Source: Microbacterium sp. M28 | GTDB taxonomy: Bacteria; Actinomycetota; Actinomycetes; Actinomycetales; Microbacteriaceae | Direction: 5' to 3' | DNA length: 64,000 nt | NCBI RefSeq assembly: GCF_025836995.1 | Contig: NZ_CP107546.1 | Location: 1,364,001-1,428,000, forward strand | Shown here: positions 63,789 to 64,000 of the stretch, in pieces | How the letters are laid out: each line of letters opens with the position of its first letter | Position numbering within the stretch: position 1 is the first letter of the stretch | Made by a program: the position numbers and the translations under genes | Notes under the pieces: generated by a model | The model's database searches: none | Told to the model about the DNA's origin: nothing | The model's input: only the letters and a program-made list of their open reading frames with translations

Positions 63789-64000
63789 TCAGACGACCCG
63801 CTCGACTCCGCCGTCGATCTCGAACACCAGACCGTGCGGATGCCGGAGCGACAGCGCCCCGGACGCGTCGAGACCCCGCAGTTCTGCGCGCAGCATCCGT
63901 CCGATCATCTCGTGCGCGACGATCAGGGGCGCACCGTCCGACACCCAGCCGCACTCGCTCAACGCCCGTCGGGCGCGCAGTCGCGCCTGCGCGTAGCTCT
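63789..64000 (-). CDS. Histidine phosphatase family protein, C-terminal part (window edge)
   Basis: The 69 visible C-terminal residues read in frame from the window edge to the TGA at 63789-63791. They include APLIVAHEMIGRMLRAELRG, where His of VAHEMI fits the second catalytic His of phosphoglycerate-mutase-like enzymes, and a closing LRHPHGLVFEIDGG. The N-terminal RHG motif lies beyond the window. Convergent with trmD. Confidence 0.65.
   Translation of the reverse strand, partial: SYAQARLRARRALSECGWVSDGAPLIVAHEMIGRMLRAELRGLDASGALSLRHPHGLVFEIDGGVERVV

Overview
The window is a high-GC chromosomal segment of an actinobacterium, most likely a Microbacteriaceae member and probably Microbacterium or a close relative. 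The evidence is the very GC-rich coding sequence, the block order leuCD-murA-plsC-gpsA-ddl-thiL-rsmD-recG-coaD-DUF177-rpmF-rnc-mutM-smc-ftsY and ffh-rpsP-KH-rimM-trmD, Actinobacteria-type families such as DUF3515 and DUF2004, and the frequent TANNNT box six to seven bases before a start codon that marks leaderless transcripts. I see no prophage, transposase, CRISPR array or biosynthetic cluster; most of it is conserved core genome with small accessory insertions.

Layout. 1-3.3 kb: the N-terminal part of an FAD-linked oxidase divergent from its likely GntR regulator, then three membrane proteins. 3.4-9.4 kb: serA, a TetR/drug-efflux pair, leuB and ilvE, so serine and branched-chain amino acid synthesis are interleaved with efflux. 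9.5-13.2 kb: a long nested palindrome, an FAH-family hydrolase, an MFS protein and two methyltransferases. 13.3-16.2 kb: gltX, tRNA-Gln(CTG), a VOC protein and a cold-shock gene. 16.3-24.8 kb: pepN, a phosphotransferase/metallo-hydrolase pair, tRNA-Glu(CTC), an ArsR/MFS pair, an ECF sigma factor with a DUF4349 membrane partner, and a UPF0114 protein.

24.8-39.8 kb is the dense core. A TerC-family gene lies behind what looks like a yybP-ykoY manganese riboswitch. Next comes a leucine leader peptide and hairpin ahead of leuCD, then murA-plsC-gpsA-ddl (cell wall and lipid precursors), thiL, rsmD, recG, coaD, a DUF177 protein, rpmF, rnc and mutM. 39.8-44.8 kb holds an ABC exporter pair and an operon of two tandem double-domain GNAT proteins preceded by two small proteins. 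44.9-57.8 kb carries smc, ftsY, lipBA, an ECF sigma factor with a membrane protein, ffh and glpD; copies of a dispersed palindromic repeat (TTGAGCGAGC/GCGAGTCGAAACGC type) sit between several of these genes. 57.8-60.4 kb is a glycerol locus: glpD, a SorC-type regulator and glpK, with a shared 14-bp palindrome in front of the regulator/glpD and in front of glpK. 60.4-64 kb: a YbdK-type ligase, then rpsP-KH-rimM-trmD and the C-terminal end of a histidine phosphatase.

The most interesting layer is regulatory: overlapping divergent leaderless promoters, tiny leaderless upstream frames coupled to coaD and smc, the two-function inverted repeat between terC and leuC, the candidate manganese riboswitch, the glp operators, and an apparent excess of the heptamer GGATGCC/GGCATCC that pulls coding sequence toward rare codons.
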